A DNA stretch of 64,000 bases from Curvivirga sp965219885. Lineage in GTDB: Bacteria > Pseudomonadota > Alphaproteobacteria > UBA8366 > Aestuariispiraceae. This document shows, in pieces, positions 1 through 8,347 of this stretch (positions are counted from its first letter, which is position 1; the number at the start of each line of letters is the position of its first letter). The position numbers and the translations under genes were made by a program. Under the pieces are notes generated by a model. That model was not told the origin of the DNA. It worked only from the letters and a program-made list of their open reading frames with translations, and searched no databases. The stretch covers positions 2,356,001 to 2,420,000 of the forward strand of contig NZ_CBDCOT010000009.1 in assembly GCF_965219885.1 (NCBI RefSeq), written 5' to 3'.

Positions 1-157
1 CGTGAATTCATACAACTATCCCGGGGGCTATAACTTTTCCTTAGGGAACTGCCTCTGGTCGGATCGTGGTCCGGCTACCGTGGTGCCCACCTGACTTGTC
101 AGGCTCCGGAGGATTTTAAAATGGACACGGCAGAGGTGGACACGTCACGATTATTTT
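1..157 (+). ncRNA. ssrS: 6S RNA (SsrS), 5' end possibly outside window
   Basis: 6S RNA mimics an open promoter and sequesters the sigma-70 RNA polymerase holoenzyme in stationary phase. No good reading frame covers this stretch. CGTGA at 1-5 can pair with TCACG at 145-149, and CCTCTG at 52-57 with CAGAGG at 131-136, giving a long interrupted rod with an unpaired middle, as 6S RNA has. It lies directly upstream of the 5-formyltetrahydrofolate cyclo-ligase gene, the conserved 6S location in many proteobacteria. The 5' boundary is uncertain because the window begins here. The call rests on location and fold only. Confidence 0.62.
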
Positions 158-183
158 TAAAGGCATCTATGAAAACGCCTTTA
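158..183 (+). terminator. Hairpin between 6S RNA and fau
   Basis: TAAAGGC (158-164) pairs with GCCTTTA (177-183) around a 12-nt loop. No long T run follows, so this may be a processing or weak termination hairpin rather than a full intrinsic terminator. The fau ribosome binding site AAGGA begins right after it. Confidence 0.35.
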
Positions 184-197
184 TAAGGATATTGAAT

Positions 198-776
198 ATG
201 TCTTTGCCATTAGCAGAAGTTAAACAAGCAGCCCGCAAAGCGGCTTCCAAAATTCGTAAAGAAGTTGCCGCACAAGATGATGGTTCTGCCTCTCTTGAGA
301 TATTTGCGCAATTACAAGAAGCTGGCTTGTTTAAAGATGGTCTTGTGATTTCAGGTTTTTTACCGATCGGGTCAGAAATTGATACACGTCCGATTTTGGA
401 AAAATGCCGTGAGCTCGGCATGGTTATTTCCCTGCCATGTGTAGAAGCAGTTGATGCGCCTTTGACTTTCCGTAAATGGCATCCAGATGATGAACTGGTG
501 AAAGAAAGCTTTGGGACCATGGCACCTGCACCAAGCGCAGAAGAAGTACAGCCGGATATTATTCTATCCCCCATGTTGGCATTTGACCGTGAAGGTTTCC
601 GTTTGGGCTATGGCGGTGGTTTTTATGATCGCTCCCTTGAAAAATTACGTAAGGTAAAATCTACCGTGGCAATTGGTGTTGCTTATGCTGGGCAAGAAAT
701 TGACGCTGTGCCACATGACCATCTGGATCAACCGTTGGATATGGTGGTCACGGAAAAGGAAGTGATACGACCATGA
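198..776 (+). CDS. fau: 5-formyltetrahydrofolate cyclo-ligase
   Basis: This cytoplasmic enzyme of one-carbon metabolism converts 5-formyl-THF to 5,10-methenyl-THF using ATP. The protein has 192 residues, normal for the family. The family signature GYGGGFYDR lies near residues 137-145, with the nearby RLGYG context intact. ATG at 198 is chosen because AAGGA (185-189) stands 8 nt upstream; a TTG two codons earlier lacks a comparable site. The stop overlaps the next ATG (ATGA at 773-776), so translation is probably coupled to the YmdB-type gene. The position after 6S RNA is conserved in proteobacteria. Confidence 0.93.
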   Translation: MSLPLAEVKQAARKAASKIRKEVAAQDDGSASLEIFAQLQEAGLFKDGLVISGFLPIGSEIDTRPILEKCRELGMVISLPCVEAVDAPLTFRKWHPDDELVKESFGTMAPAPSAEEVQPDIILSPMLAFDREGFRLGYGGGFYDRSLEKLRKVKSTVAIGVAYAGQEIDAVPHDHLDQPLDMVVTEKEVIRP

Positions 777-1594
777 GATTTCTGTTTCTAGGGGATATTG
801 TCGGCAAGGCGGGTCGTCGTGCTGTTCAGGATTATTTGCCGGATTTACGTGACGAATTAAAACTGGATTTCGTTGTGGCGAATGGCGAAAACGCCGCCCA
901 TGGATTTGGTTTAACGGAAAGCACGGCAAACGATTTGTTTGATGCAGGTGTGGATTCTATCACATCCGGTAACCATGCTTGGGACAAGATCGAAGTCATT
1001 GGTTTGATGGAACGTGATGACCGTATCATTCGTCCGGCTAATTTTGCCGAAGGCTCACCGGGTAAGGGCGGGGCGGTTTACCAAACACCATCTGGTCATT
1101 CGATCCTTGTGATTAACATCATGGGGCGTTTGTTTATGGAGCCTCTTGATAATCCATGGGAAGCCTTGGATCGGTTATTGCCACCAGGCTTGCCGGGGGA
1201 TTATGGGCTGGATGCAGTTTTGGTGGATTTCCATGCGGAAGCCACGTCTGAAAAATATACTTGCGGTCATTATTGTGACGGACGTGCAAGCCTAGTGGTT
1301 GGTACACATACCCATGTGCCAACGGGGGATGCGCAAATCCTTGAAAATGGAACCGGCTATCAAACTGACGCGGGCATGTGCGGGGATTATGATTCCATTA
1401 TTGGTATGGGCAAGGAAGAATGTCTGGCGCGTAATACAGGCACAATCCCTAAACCACGTCTTTCTCCTGCTGAAGGGGATGGTACCTTATGCGGTGTTTT
1501 TGTGGAAACGGATCCCAAAACTGGTTTGGCATCGCGCTGTGAATCGGTTCGTGTTGGACCGCGTTTGCATCGCGCTGTGCCAATCGTAGATTAA
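773..1594 (+). CDS. YmdB-family metallophosphoesterase (TIGR00282)
   Basis: A 273-residue calcineurin-like metallophosphoesterase of the YmdB/TIGR00282 type. Characterised members hydrolyse 2',3'-cyclic nucleotides or other phosphodiesters. The dinuclear metal ligands are all visible: D8 in GDIVG, E39 and N40 in GEN, N67-H68 in SGNHAWD, H154 in FHAE, and H179 and H181 in GTHTH. The start overlaps the fau stop by four bases, so the two are co-expressed. The physiological substrate in alphaproteobacteria is not known to me. No signal peptide is seen, so it is cytoplasmic. Confidence 0.9.
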   Translation: MRFLFLGDIVGKAGRRAVQDYLPDLRDELKLDFVVANGENAAHGFGLTESTANDLFDAGVDSITSGNHAWDKIEVIGLMERDDRIIRPANFAEGSPGKGGAVYQTPSGHSILVINIMGRLFMEPLDNPWEALDRLLPPGLPGDYGLDAVLVDFHAEATSEKYTCGHYCDGRASLVVGTHTHVPTGDAQILENGTGYQTDAGMCGDYDSIIGMGKEECLARNTGTIPKPRLSPAEGDGTLCGVFVETDPKTGLASRCESVRVGPRLHRAVPIVD

Positions 1595-1758
1595 TTTATT
1601 TTTCAGGACTGGCGGAAAACTCGGCCTTTTCTGTGTTCACCATGAAAAAATAGATGACAAATGGCTGGTATTTAGTAAAACAGCCACAGTGAATTTGCGC
1701 GCGAGTATATATCTTGCGACGTTGACGAAGAATTTTAAGTAAGGTGAGGATCGAACCT

Positions 1759-2514
1759 ATGGCAGGTCATTCCAAGTTTAAGAACATTATGCATCGCAAA
1801 GGCGCGCAAGATAAGAAGCGCGCAGGTCTATTTGCGAAATTGTCCAAAGAGATCATGATCGCAGCGAAAATGGGCGGCGATGATCCGGATTCCAACGCAC
1901 GTTTGCGTTTGGCGATTGCGACAGCACGTTCCAACTCTATGCCTAAAGACAATATCCAACGTGCGGTACAAAAAGGTGCCGGCGGTGGCGAAGCGGATTT
2001 GATGGAAGAAATTCGCTATGAAGGTTACGGTCCGGGCGGCATTGCTGTCTTGGTTGACGTGATGACAGATAACCGTAACCGTTCTGCGGCTGATGTGCGC
2101 GCGGCTTTCAGTAAAGCTGGCGGTAACTTGGGGGAAACAGGTTCTGTATCCTTTATGTTTGATCGCGTTGGTGAGATTGTATTCCCGGCGGAAGTTGCAG
2201 ATGAAGACACAATGTTTGAAGAAGCTTTGGAAGCGGGCGCAGATGAAGTTGTAACAGGTGACGAAGAACATGAAATCCTTTGCCAGCCAGAAGATTTGCA
2301 CGAAGTTGCAGGTGTGTTGGGTGAGAAATTCGGTGATCCAAAAGCATGTAAGCTTTCTTGGAAGCCACAAAATCTTGTTCCTGTAGAAGCTGCTGATAAA
2401 GCGGAAAGCTTGTTGAAGTTCATGGATGTATTGGATGATCTGGATGACGTGCAAAACGTAACAGCCAATTTCGATATTTCTGATGAAATCATGGAAAAGC
2501 TGGCTGCGGGCTAA
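1759..2514 (+). CDS. yebC: YebC/PmpR family protein
   Basis: A 251-residue YebC-family protein. Members have been described as transcriptional regulators and, more recently, as helpers of translation through proline stretches. The diagnostic N-terminus MAGHSKFKNI is present, followed by the family core with a GGxLGxxGSVSFMF-like segment near residue 120. The ATG at 1759 is chosen because AAGGTGAGGA (1741-1750) precedes it and the family begins MAGHSKW/F; a GTG five codons upstream falls inside that ribosome binding site. It lies upstream of ruvC, as in many proteobacteria, but a terminator separates the two. Confidence 0.93.
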   Translation: MAGHSKFKNIMHRKGAQDKKRAGLFAKLSKEIMIAAKMGGDDPDSNARLRLAIATARSNSMPKDNIQRAVQKGAGGGEADLMEEIRYEGYGPGGIAVLVDVMTDNRNRSAADVRAAFSKAGGNLGETGSVSFMFDRVGEIVFPAEVADEDTMFEEALEAGADEVVTGDEEHEILCQPEDLHEVAGVLGEKFGDPKACKLSWKPQNLVPVEAADKAESLLKFMDVLDDLDDVQNVTANFDISDEIMEKLAAG

Positions 2515-2531
2515 CGAATCCTATATCGGAT

Positions 2532-2565
2532 AAAGGGCAGCTTGCAGATGTGAGCTGCCCTTTTT
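2532..2565 (+). terminator. Intrinsic terminator after yebC
   Basis: AAAGGGCAGCT (2532-2542) pairs with AGCTGCCCTTT (2553-2563) and runs into a short T tract. It probably ends the fau-yebC transcript before ruvC. Confidence 0.8.
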
Positions 2566-2592
2566 GATTCTTAAGGTTTTTTTGAGGTTTCT

Positions 2593-3099
2593 ATGCCAAC
2601 CAGAATTATCGGTTTTGATCCGGGATTGCGCAACACAGGTTGGGGGGTTATTGACATGGAAGGTAACCACATCACCTATGTGGATAGCGGGACTGCGCGT
2701 CCGCCGACCGATTGGACAATGGCAGACCGTCTAAAAGCCTTACATGATATGTTGATGATGGTGTTGGAACGATACGATCCACAAGAAGCCGCGGTAGAAG
2801 AAACCTTCCTCAATAAAAACCCGGGCACGACCTTAAAGCTCGGTCATGCGCGTGGCGTGGTCCTTGTTGCACCAGCCCTATACGGCCTTCCAGTTGCAGA
2901 ATATTCAGCAAAATCAGTGAAGCAAGCTGTGGTTGGCACAGGGGCAGCCACCAAAGATCAGATTGGTGTAATGGTTAGAACCTTGTTACCGAACTGTAAC
3001 CCACGTAGTGAAGATGCTGCCGATGCCTTGGCTGTTGCAATATGTCATGGACATAATCGGACTCATGATACGATCGTAAAAAGTGTTTTAAAGCAATAG
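2593..3099 (+). CDS. ruvC: Holliday junction resolvase RuvC
   Basis: RuvC cuts Holliday junctions symmetrically as part of the RuvABC resolvasome. The product has 168 residues, the usual length. The acidic catalytic residues are present: D9 in GFDPG, E69 in VEE, and D141 and D144 in SEDAADA. It is separated from ruvA by about 800 bases that include a foreign-looking lipoprotein gene. In most alphaproteobacteria ruvC, ruvA and ruvB are contiguous, so ruvAB may here be transcribed from a separate promoter. Confidence 0.96.
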   Translation: MPTRIIGFDPGLRNTGWGVIDMEGNHITYVDSGTARPPTDWTMADRLKALHDMLMMVLERYDPQEAAVEETFLNKNPGTTLKLGHARGVVLVAPALYGLPVAEYSAKSVKQAVVGTGAATKDQIGVMVRTLLPNCNPRSEDAADALAVAICHGHNRTHDTIVKSVLKQ

Positions 3100-3296
3100 G
3101 TTGCATTTGTTTTAAATCTTAGGTTATTGGTGTTGTATCTGTTCCAGTATAAGTGTAATAGCGGATATACGGTAATCAATTTACCATATGAACTAGGAAG
3201 TTTTTTGTCTTGTTCGTATGTTCAGGATTGTCATGTATCCCTTAGTTAGAAATTGCAAAGATTTTTCAGCTTGAATGTCTAAAAGAGAGAAATAAA

Positions 3297-3761
3297 TTGA
3301 GAACACTATTATTGACTTGCACTATGTTTTTATTAACTGCATGCGCGGCAATGTTTTTAACTAAAGATAGCTATGTTGCTTACGAAGCTAAGATTCAATC
3401 TAATATTGAGAGTTTCGAGAAATGCGTTTTGGATACGAACCAAAGTAAGGGAGTATTTGAAAAGCTAGCATTACAAAGCATTAAGTTTAAAGATATCCCT
3501 CATAAGGTATATTTATTTAGTTATGATGTAATATACGGTTACAAAATTTCCTCACCTAATGATCTTCAAGAATTTGGAACGCTAGTTTTAACTTCTCTAG
3601 AAAGTGATGATATTCAAGTTTCCTATAACAGCAAATTTCCAAGTTCTGGAAAAGTGAATTTAGACAAAGACAACATGGTTCTCTTGGTTCAGGCGTGTGC
3701 TAAGGATAAGCTTCTTAGTGATCAATACTACACAACTTCAGTTAAGAAAGCGGTCTTTTAG
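3297..3761 (+). CDS. Small lipoprotein of unknown function
   Basis: I do not recognise this 154-residue protein. It starts with TTG at 3297, chosen because AAGAGAGA (3282-3289) precedes it and because the resulting N-terminus is a complete lipoprotein signal: R-T, a hydrophobic run, then the lipobox LTAC with the lipidated cysteine at residue 16. The mature part is hydrophilic with three further cysteines and no catalytic pattern I can name. Its A+T content is visibly higher than that of ruvC and ruvA, and it interrupts the ruvC-ruvA pair, which suggests a later insertion. The flanks (3100-3296 and 3762-3899) are also AT-rich and show no mobile-element ends. Confidence 0.7.
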   Translation: MRTLLLTCTMFLLTACAAMFLTKDSYVAYEAKIQSNIESFEKCVLDTNQSKGVFEKLALQSIKFKDIPHKVYLFSYDVIYGYKISSPNDLQEFGTLVLTSLESDDIQVSYNSKFPSSGKVNLDKDNMVLLVQACAKDKLLSDQYYTTSVKKAVF

Positions 3762-3899
3762 AAAAATTTAGTTTAGTGCTTTGCAACTAAGCATATTTAC
3801 TCAGCTTAATTTGCTAATAGTAATCCGTAGACAATACGGAGCGACTCACGCACATTGGTCTTCTTGCATTTTCAAAGGATAGATCGGGAGAAGACGACA

Positions 3900-4529
3900 G
3901 TGATTTCCATGCTAAAAGGGTTGGTGGATACCATTGCCGAGGATTATGTGGTTCTGGATGTGAATGGTGTGGGCTATCAGGCCTTCTGTTCTCGTCGTAC
4001 TTTATCCCAAATGCCGTCCGTTGGCGAAGCGACCCGCTTGGAAATTGAAACCCATGTGCGTGAAGATCACATCCATCTATATGGCTTTATTGATGAGATG
4101 GAACGTGATTGGTTCAAATTGCTCACCACTGTTCAAGGTGTGGGCGCACGTGTGTGTCTTGCGATCCTGTCTGTACTTGGACCAGATGAGTTGGTGCAAG
4201 CGATTGCTGCGCAGGATAAAGCGGCTGTTGCCCGTGCCAATGGTGTTGGGCCGAAACTTGCAGGGCGTATTGTACTTGAGCTGAAAGACAAAGTTGCGAA
4301 ATTCTCTCTTGGTGGTGCAGCTTTGGCGGATAAGAAAACTGCGGCCAAAGAAAGCAAGGCTTCGGCACCCGTTGCGAATATTGCGGATGATGCTGTGTCT
4401 GCGCTGGTTAATCTTGGCTATGGTCGTAGTGATGCCTATACAGCTGTTGTAAAAGCCGCACAGGCGATGGGCGATGAGGCAACTGTCGAAGCATTAATTC
4501 CAGCGGCCTTAAAGGAGCTTAGCCAGTAA
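3900..4529 (+). CDS. ruvA: Holliday junction DNA helicase subunit RuvA
   Basis: RuvA binds the four-way junction and loads the RuvB motors. The product has 209 residues: an OB-fold at 1-62, two helix-hairpin-helix motifs with VQGVGAR (78-84) and ANGVGPK (113-119), and a C-terminal RuvB-binding domain from about residue 160. GTG at 3900 is chosen: GGGAGAAG (3886-3893) lies 6 nt upstream, and the residues MISMLKG then align with the usual M-I-x-x-L-x-G start of the family. The open frame upstream (from 3855) would add a non-family extension. The stop shares one base with the ruvB ATG. Confidence 0.95.
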   Translation: MISMLKGLVDTIAEDYVVLDVNGVGYQAFCSRRTLSQMPSVGEATRLEIETHVREDHIHLYGFIDEMERDWFKLLTTVQGVGARVCLAILSVLGPDELVQAIAAQDKAAVARANGVGPKLAGRIVLELKDKVAKFSLGGAALADKKTAAKESKASAPVANIADDAVSALVNLGYGRSDAYTAVVKAAQAMGDEATVEALIPAALKELSQ

Positions 4530-5614
4530 TGAGTGATAGCTTCTCTCCGTTTGATGATGGGCCATTTGATGATAGCCGCGTGGTATCCCCAGAAACGCAG
4601 TCATCAGATAAGATCGGTCATAAAGATTCGACACGTCCGACATCCTTGGATGACTTTATTGGTCAGAAAGATGTACGCGAAAATCTTAAAGTCTTTATCG
4701 AAGCTGCACGTCAACGTGGCGATGCTATGGACCATACATTGTTTTATGGCCCGCCGGGTTTGGGTAAAACCACATTGGCACAAATCGTTTCACATGAACT
4801 AGGCGTAAGTTTCCGTGCCACATCCGGCCCTGTAATTGCCAAGGCAGGAGATTTAGCGGCTTTGCTAACCAATCTGCAGCCGCGTGATGTTTTGTTTATT
4901 GATGAAATCCATCGTCTTAATCCAGCAGTCGAAGAAATTCTCTATCCTGCCATGGAAGATTTTCAACTGGATTTGATTATTGGTGAGGGGCCTGCTGCGC
5001 GATCCGTCAGAATTGATTTGCCGCCATTTACTTTGGTTGGGGCAACCACCCGTGCGGGCTTGATCACAACACCATTAAGAGAACGTTTCGGTATCCCGTT
5101 ACATATGAACTTCTATACGGAAGATGAGCTGACAACGATTGTAAGTCGTGGCGCACGTCTGTTGGATATGAATATGGCCGAAGATGGCGCACGCGAAGTG
5201 GCAAGACGTAGCCGCGGCACACCGCGTGTGGCTGGTCGTTTGTTGCGCCGTGTACGTGATTTCTCTGCGGTTGCAGGGCATGAAGTCGTGAATGCAGAAG
5301 CAGCAGATGCGGCTTTATTGCGTATGGATGTGGATAATAGTGGTCTTGATAAAATGGACCGTCTGTATCTTTCCTGCATGGCAGATAATTATGGCGGTGG
5401 GCCGGTCGGTGTTGAAACCTTGGCAGCAGCCCTTGCCAATGAACGTGATGTTTTGGAAGAAGTTGTTGAACCATTTTTGATCCAGCAAGGTCTGGTACAG
5501 CGCACCCCAAGAGGGCGCATGCTGACACCAACGGGATGGGCTTATATTGATCGAAAACCACCAACGGATGTGACCAAGACAACGGCACAATTAGGATTAC
5601 TGGATGATGAGTAA
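4529..5614 (+). CDS. ruvB: Holliday junction branch migration ATPase RuvB
   Basis: A hexameric AAA+ motor that drives branch migration with RuvA. The 361-residue product has Walker A GPPGLGKT (74-81), Walker B DEIH (125-128), the ATTR sensor (172-175) and a winged-helix C-terminus. The first 30 residues are a variable acidic extension. It overlaps ruvA by one base and overlaps the following thioesterase gene by 11 bases, so the three are translationally coupled. Confidence 0.97.
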   Translation: MSDSFSPFDDGPFDDSRVVSPETQSSDKIGHKDSTRPTSLDDFIGQKDVRENLKVFIEAARQRGDAMDHTLFYGPPGLGKTTLAQIVSHELGVSFRATSGPVIAKAGDLAALLTNLQPRDVLFIDEIHRLNPAVEEILYPAMEDFQLDLIIGEGPAARSVRIDLPPFTLVGATTRAGLITTPLRERFGIPLHMNFYTEDELTTIVSRGARLLDMNMAEDGAREVARRSRGTPRVAGRLLRRVRDFSAVAGHEVVNAEAADAALLRMDVDNSGLDKMDRLYLSCMADNYGGGPVGVETLAAALANERDVLEEVVEPFLIQQGLVQRTPRGRMLTPTGWAYIDRKPPTDVTKTTAQLGLLDDE

Positions 5615-6062
5615 GGATAGCTCAAAAATCTATGATCCCGCCATATTGTTGCCGCAATGGGATGGTCAAGTGCACAAGCTGCCAATCCGCGTTTATTACG
5701 AAGATACGGATGCAGGTGGAATCGTGTATCACAGTGTCTATGTAAATTATGCAGAAAGAGGGCGAACGGAAATACTTCGGGCCATCGGTTATAACCAAAG
5801 CCGTCTGGTAGAAGAGGAAGATATTCTTTTTGCTGTGAGAAGTATGACAGTTGATTTTCGCCGTCCGGCAGTTCTGGATGACTTGTTAACGGTGGAAACA
5901 CGGGTGAAAGATATTAAAGGCGCATCCTTTGTAATGGATCAACGAGTGATGCGTGAAGAAGAATTATTGGTTGGACTAGAAGTAAAAATTGCATCTATTT
6001 CGACTGAGAAACGTCCGATAAGGACACCAAAGCATATTTTGAATGCAATGCAGGGCCTTTAA
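5604..6062 (+). CDS. ybgC: Tol-Pal-associated acyl-CoA thioesterase YbgC
   Basis: A hotdog-fold 4-hydroxybenzoyl-CoA-thioesterase-type enzyme that acts on acyl-CoA or acyl-ACP in the cytoplasm and belongs to the tol-pal cluster. The motif YYEDTDAGGIVYH is complete, giving the catalytic Asp at residue 36 and His at 43. The product has 152 residues. It begins inside the last codons of ruvB; ATG 5604 and ATG 5607 are both possible. The neighbouring tolQRAB-pal-cpoB order is the conserved arrangement. Confidence 0.93.
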   Translation: MMSKDSSKIYDPAILLPQWDGQVHKLPIRVYYEDTDAGGIVYHSVYVNYAERGRTEILRAIGYNQSRLVEEEDILFAVRSMTVDFRRPAVLDDLLTVETRVKDIKGASFVMDQRVMREEELLVGLEVKIASISTEKRPIRTPKHILNAMQGL

Positions 6063-6110
6063 GGCAAGGTCACTAAACTGGATAGAAACGAAATCAGGGA
6101 AGTCTGAAAG

Positions 6111-6833
6111 ATGGAAGAAACAGCAGTAAACTTAGCCGCGGTTGCAGATACAGAAGTGTATGAACTTTCAATCATGCATCTTTTTTGGCAAGCGGATATA
6201 GTTGTAAAAACCGTGATGATCATGTTGATCGTTGCATCTGTCTGGTGCTGGGCCATTATCATTGATAAAACCATGCGTATTTCCAAAGTATCGCGCAAAG
6301 CATCCAAGTTTGAAGAAGCTTTCTGGTCCGGAGGATCTTTGGATGATTTATATGATCGCATTGGCACTCATCCGGCAGATCCTATGTCCTCTATTTTCGT
6401 TGCGGCAATGAAGGAATGGCGTCATGCATCCAACCGTGCATTGGCATCAAATGGCGGTGTGAATTTATACGAACGTATTGATCGTGTGATGCAGGTAACG
6501 CTGTCTCGTGAAATTGGCCGTTTGGAGCGTCATCTCACTTTCTTGGCAACTGTTGGGTCTTCTGCAACTTTTGTTGGATTATTCGGAACTGTCTGGGGAA
6601 TTATGAATAGTTTTACTGCGATTGCAGCAAGTAAACAAACAAGCTTGGCAGTTGTTGCCCCTGGTATTGCGGAGGCGTTATTTGCGACAGCACTTGGTTT
6701 GGTTGCTGCGATCCCTGCGACAGTTGCTTATAACAAAATCTCTAGCGATCTTGGCAAATTAGCAGGTCGTTTGGATGGGTTTTCTGGTGAATTTTCCGCC
6801 ATTATTTCTCGTCAATTGGATGAAGGGAAATAA
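6111..6833 (+). CDS. tolQ: Tol-Pal system protein TolQ
   Basis: TolQ is the inner-membrane stator-like subunit that, with TolR, couples the proton motive force to TolA during outer-membrane constriction at division. The 240-residue product has three membrane segments, near residues 32-52, 138-165 and 185-210, and the MotA/TolQ/ExbB core motif around VGLFGTVWGIMNSF. It is followed after two bases by tolR. Confidence 0.95.
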   Translation: MEETAVNLAAVADTEVYELSIMHLFWQADIVVKTVMIMLIVASVWCWAIIIDKTMRISKVSRKASKFEEAFWSGGSLDDLYDRIGTHPADPMSSIFVAAMKEWRHASNRALASNGGVNLYERIDRVMQVTLSREIGRLERHLTFLATVGSSATFVGLFGTVWGIMNSFTAIAASKQTSLAVVAPGIAEALFATALGLVAAIPATVAYNKISSDLGKLAGRLDGFSGEFSAIISRQLDEGK

Positions 6834-6835
6834 TC

Positions 6836-7282
6836 ATGGCTGGCTCTACAATGGGGCGTCAAGGTCGTGGGGGACATGGCACCAAACAACGCTATCAACA
6901 AATGTCAGAAATCAATGTGACACCTTTTGTTGATGTTATGTTGGTATTGTTGATTGTCTTCATGGTGACAGCACCTTTGATGACAGTAGGCGTACCTGTT
7001 GATTTACCTAAAACCAAAGCAGCACAAATTAACGATAGTGAGGAACCATTGGTTCTTTCCATTGATGCGGATGGTCTTCTGTATATTCAAGAAACATCTG
7101 TTGAACTGGATGCTTTAGTGCCTCGACTTCAGGCGATTACAGGTAATAATCCGGATATCCGCATCTTTGTACGTGGTGATAAATCGATACCATACGGGCA
7201 GGTGATGGAAGTCATGGGACTTGTATCTTCTGCGGGTTTCAAAAAGGTAGCACTTCTTGCGAAGTTGCCCGGTCAAAATTAA
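6836..7282 (+). CDS. tolR: Tol-Pal system protein TolR
   Basis: TolR is the single-span partner of TolQ (ExbD/TolR family). In the 148-residue product, EINVTPFVDVMLVLLIVFM carries the membrane helix with the essential aspartate at residue 33. A basic, glycine-rich cytoplasmic tail of about 20 residues precedes it, and a periplasmic domain follows from about residue 60. The ATG is 2 bases after the tolQ stop. Confidence 0.95.
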   Translation: MAGSTMGRQGRGGHGTKQRYQQMSEINVTPFVDVMLVLLIVFMVTAPLMTVGVPVDLPKTKAAQINDSEEPLVLSIDADGLLYIQETSVELDALVPRLQAITGNNPDIRIFVRGDKSIPYGQVMEVMGLVSSAGFKKVALLAKLPGQN

Positions 7283-7311
7283 TTCAGTGTTTTTATTCGG
7301 TTAGTTCATCC

Positions 7312-8229
7312 ATGCGCGGTCCAGTCATAGCATCGGTAGTTTTTCATATAGTGATTTTTCTTGTCACTTATTTTGGCTTGCCTGATTTTAATCGTAGTTT
7401 GGATTTGCCGCCGCCTCCTGTATTTGTGGAAATGGTGAGCGAAGAAGAATTAGCCGCATTGGAAGAGGCGCCTAAACCTGAGCCAAAGCCTGTACCACAG
7501 CAAAAAGCGCCACCACCTCCTCCGCCACTGCCGCCTGCACCAACACCTGCGCCGGAACCTGAGCCAGAGCCAGAAGTTGAACCTGAACCGGAACCAGAAG
7601 CCGAACCCGTTCCTGAGGAAGTGAAAAAGCCGGAGCCTAAAAAGCCGGAACCGAAGCCAAAACCTGCGCCTGTCGTAAAGCAGCCGCGCCCATCTGCGAA
7701 ACCACAGGAACCGCAACAAGCTAAGAAACCGGAAAAGCCTAAAAATGATTTGGCTTCTGTTTTAAAAACAGTACAGAAGCTTGAGGATACACCTCAGCCA
7801 AAGCCTGAACCGGAAGAGAAAAAAGAAGATAAGAAAGAGTTGGCACTAGCGGATATTCTAAAGAATGCGCAAAAGCCAAAAGCGAATACACAAACGCCGC
7901 GCCGTCAGGTTCGCGATGCTAGTGAACTTTTGTCTAGCAGTGAATTGGATGCCGTTAAGCGTCAGATTGCAAATTGCTGGTCCATCCAGCCTGGTGCAAG
8001 AAATGCGGAAGATCTGATTGTAAAACTTCGCGTTACCATGAATCCTGATAGAACCGTTCGTACGGTGGAGGTGATCAAAGGGAGCGGTGGTAATCCTTTC
8101 CAAGGGGCCGCAGAACGAAGTGCGCAAGCGGCTGTTTATAAATGTAGTCCATTACGTCTGCCTGCAGATAAATATGATGTGTGGAATATTATTAACTTCA
8201 CCTTTGATCCGAAACAGATGTTTGGATAA
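7312..8229 (+). CDS. tolA: Tol-Pal system protein TolA
   Basis: TolA spans the periplasm between TolQR and Pal/TolB. The 305-residue product has one N-terminal membrane helix (about 5-23), then a low-complexity linker rich in Pro, Glu and Lys (about 50-190, PEPEPE-type repeats at about 7470-7740), and a C-terminal TolA/TonB-like globular domain (about 205-305) with two cysteines (in ANCWS and YKCSP). The linker is proline/glutamate-rich rather than the alanine-rich helix of enterobacteria, as is common in alphaproteobacteria. No clear Shine-Dalgarno sequence precedes the ATG at 7312; expression may depend on coupling to tolR. Confidence 0.93.
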   Translation: MRGPVIASVVFHIVIFLVTYFGLPDFNRSLDLPPPPVFVEMVSEEELAALEEAPKPEPKPVPQQKAPPPPPPLPPAPTPAPEPEPEPEVEPEPEPEAEPVPEEVKKPEPKKPEPKPKPAPVVKQPRPSAKPQEPQQAKKPEKPKNDLASVLKTVQKLEDTPQPKPEPEEKKEDKKELALADILKNAQKPKANTQTPRRQVRDASELLSSSELDAVKRQIANCWSIQPGARNAEDLIVKLRVTMNPDRTVRTVEVIKGSGGNPFQGAAERSAQAAVYKCSPLRLPADKYDVWNIINFTFDPKQMFG

Positions 8230-8347
8230 AAAAGGTAAAGAAATTCGAATATGTCAGGAAAATGACACATTTGCCTTATAAGAACGGGCATCCAGTGATT
8301 TCTGGTATAAAAAGAAAACGTGAATAAATGAGATGGGAAAGAGATCG

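Noticed and set aside
1828..2454. 208-residue reverse-strand open frame inside yebC
   Set aside because: It is antisense to a clearly conserved gene, has unusual composition and no ribosome binding site.
5064..5588. 174-residue reverse-strand open frame inside ruvB
   Set aside because: It is fully antisense to ruvB, rich in His, Leu and Pro, and has no family features.
7470..7740. Pro/Glu-rich repeat tract as a separate repeat element
   Set aside because: It is the periplasmic linker of TolA, in frame and expected in this family.
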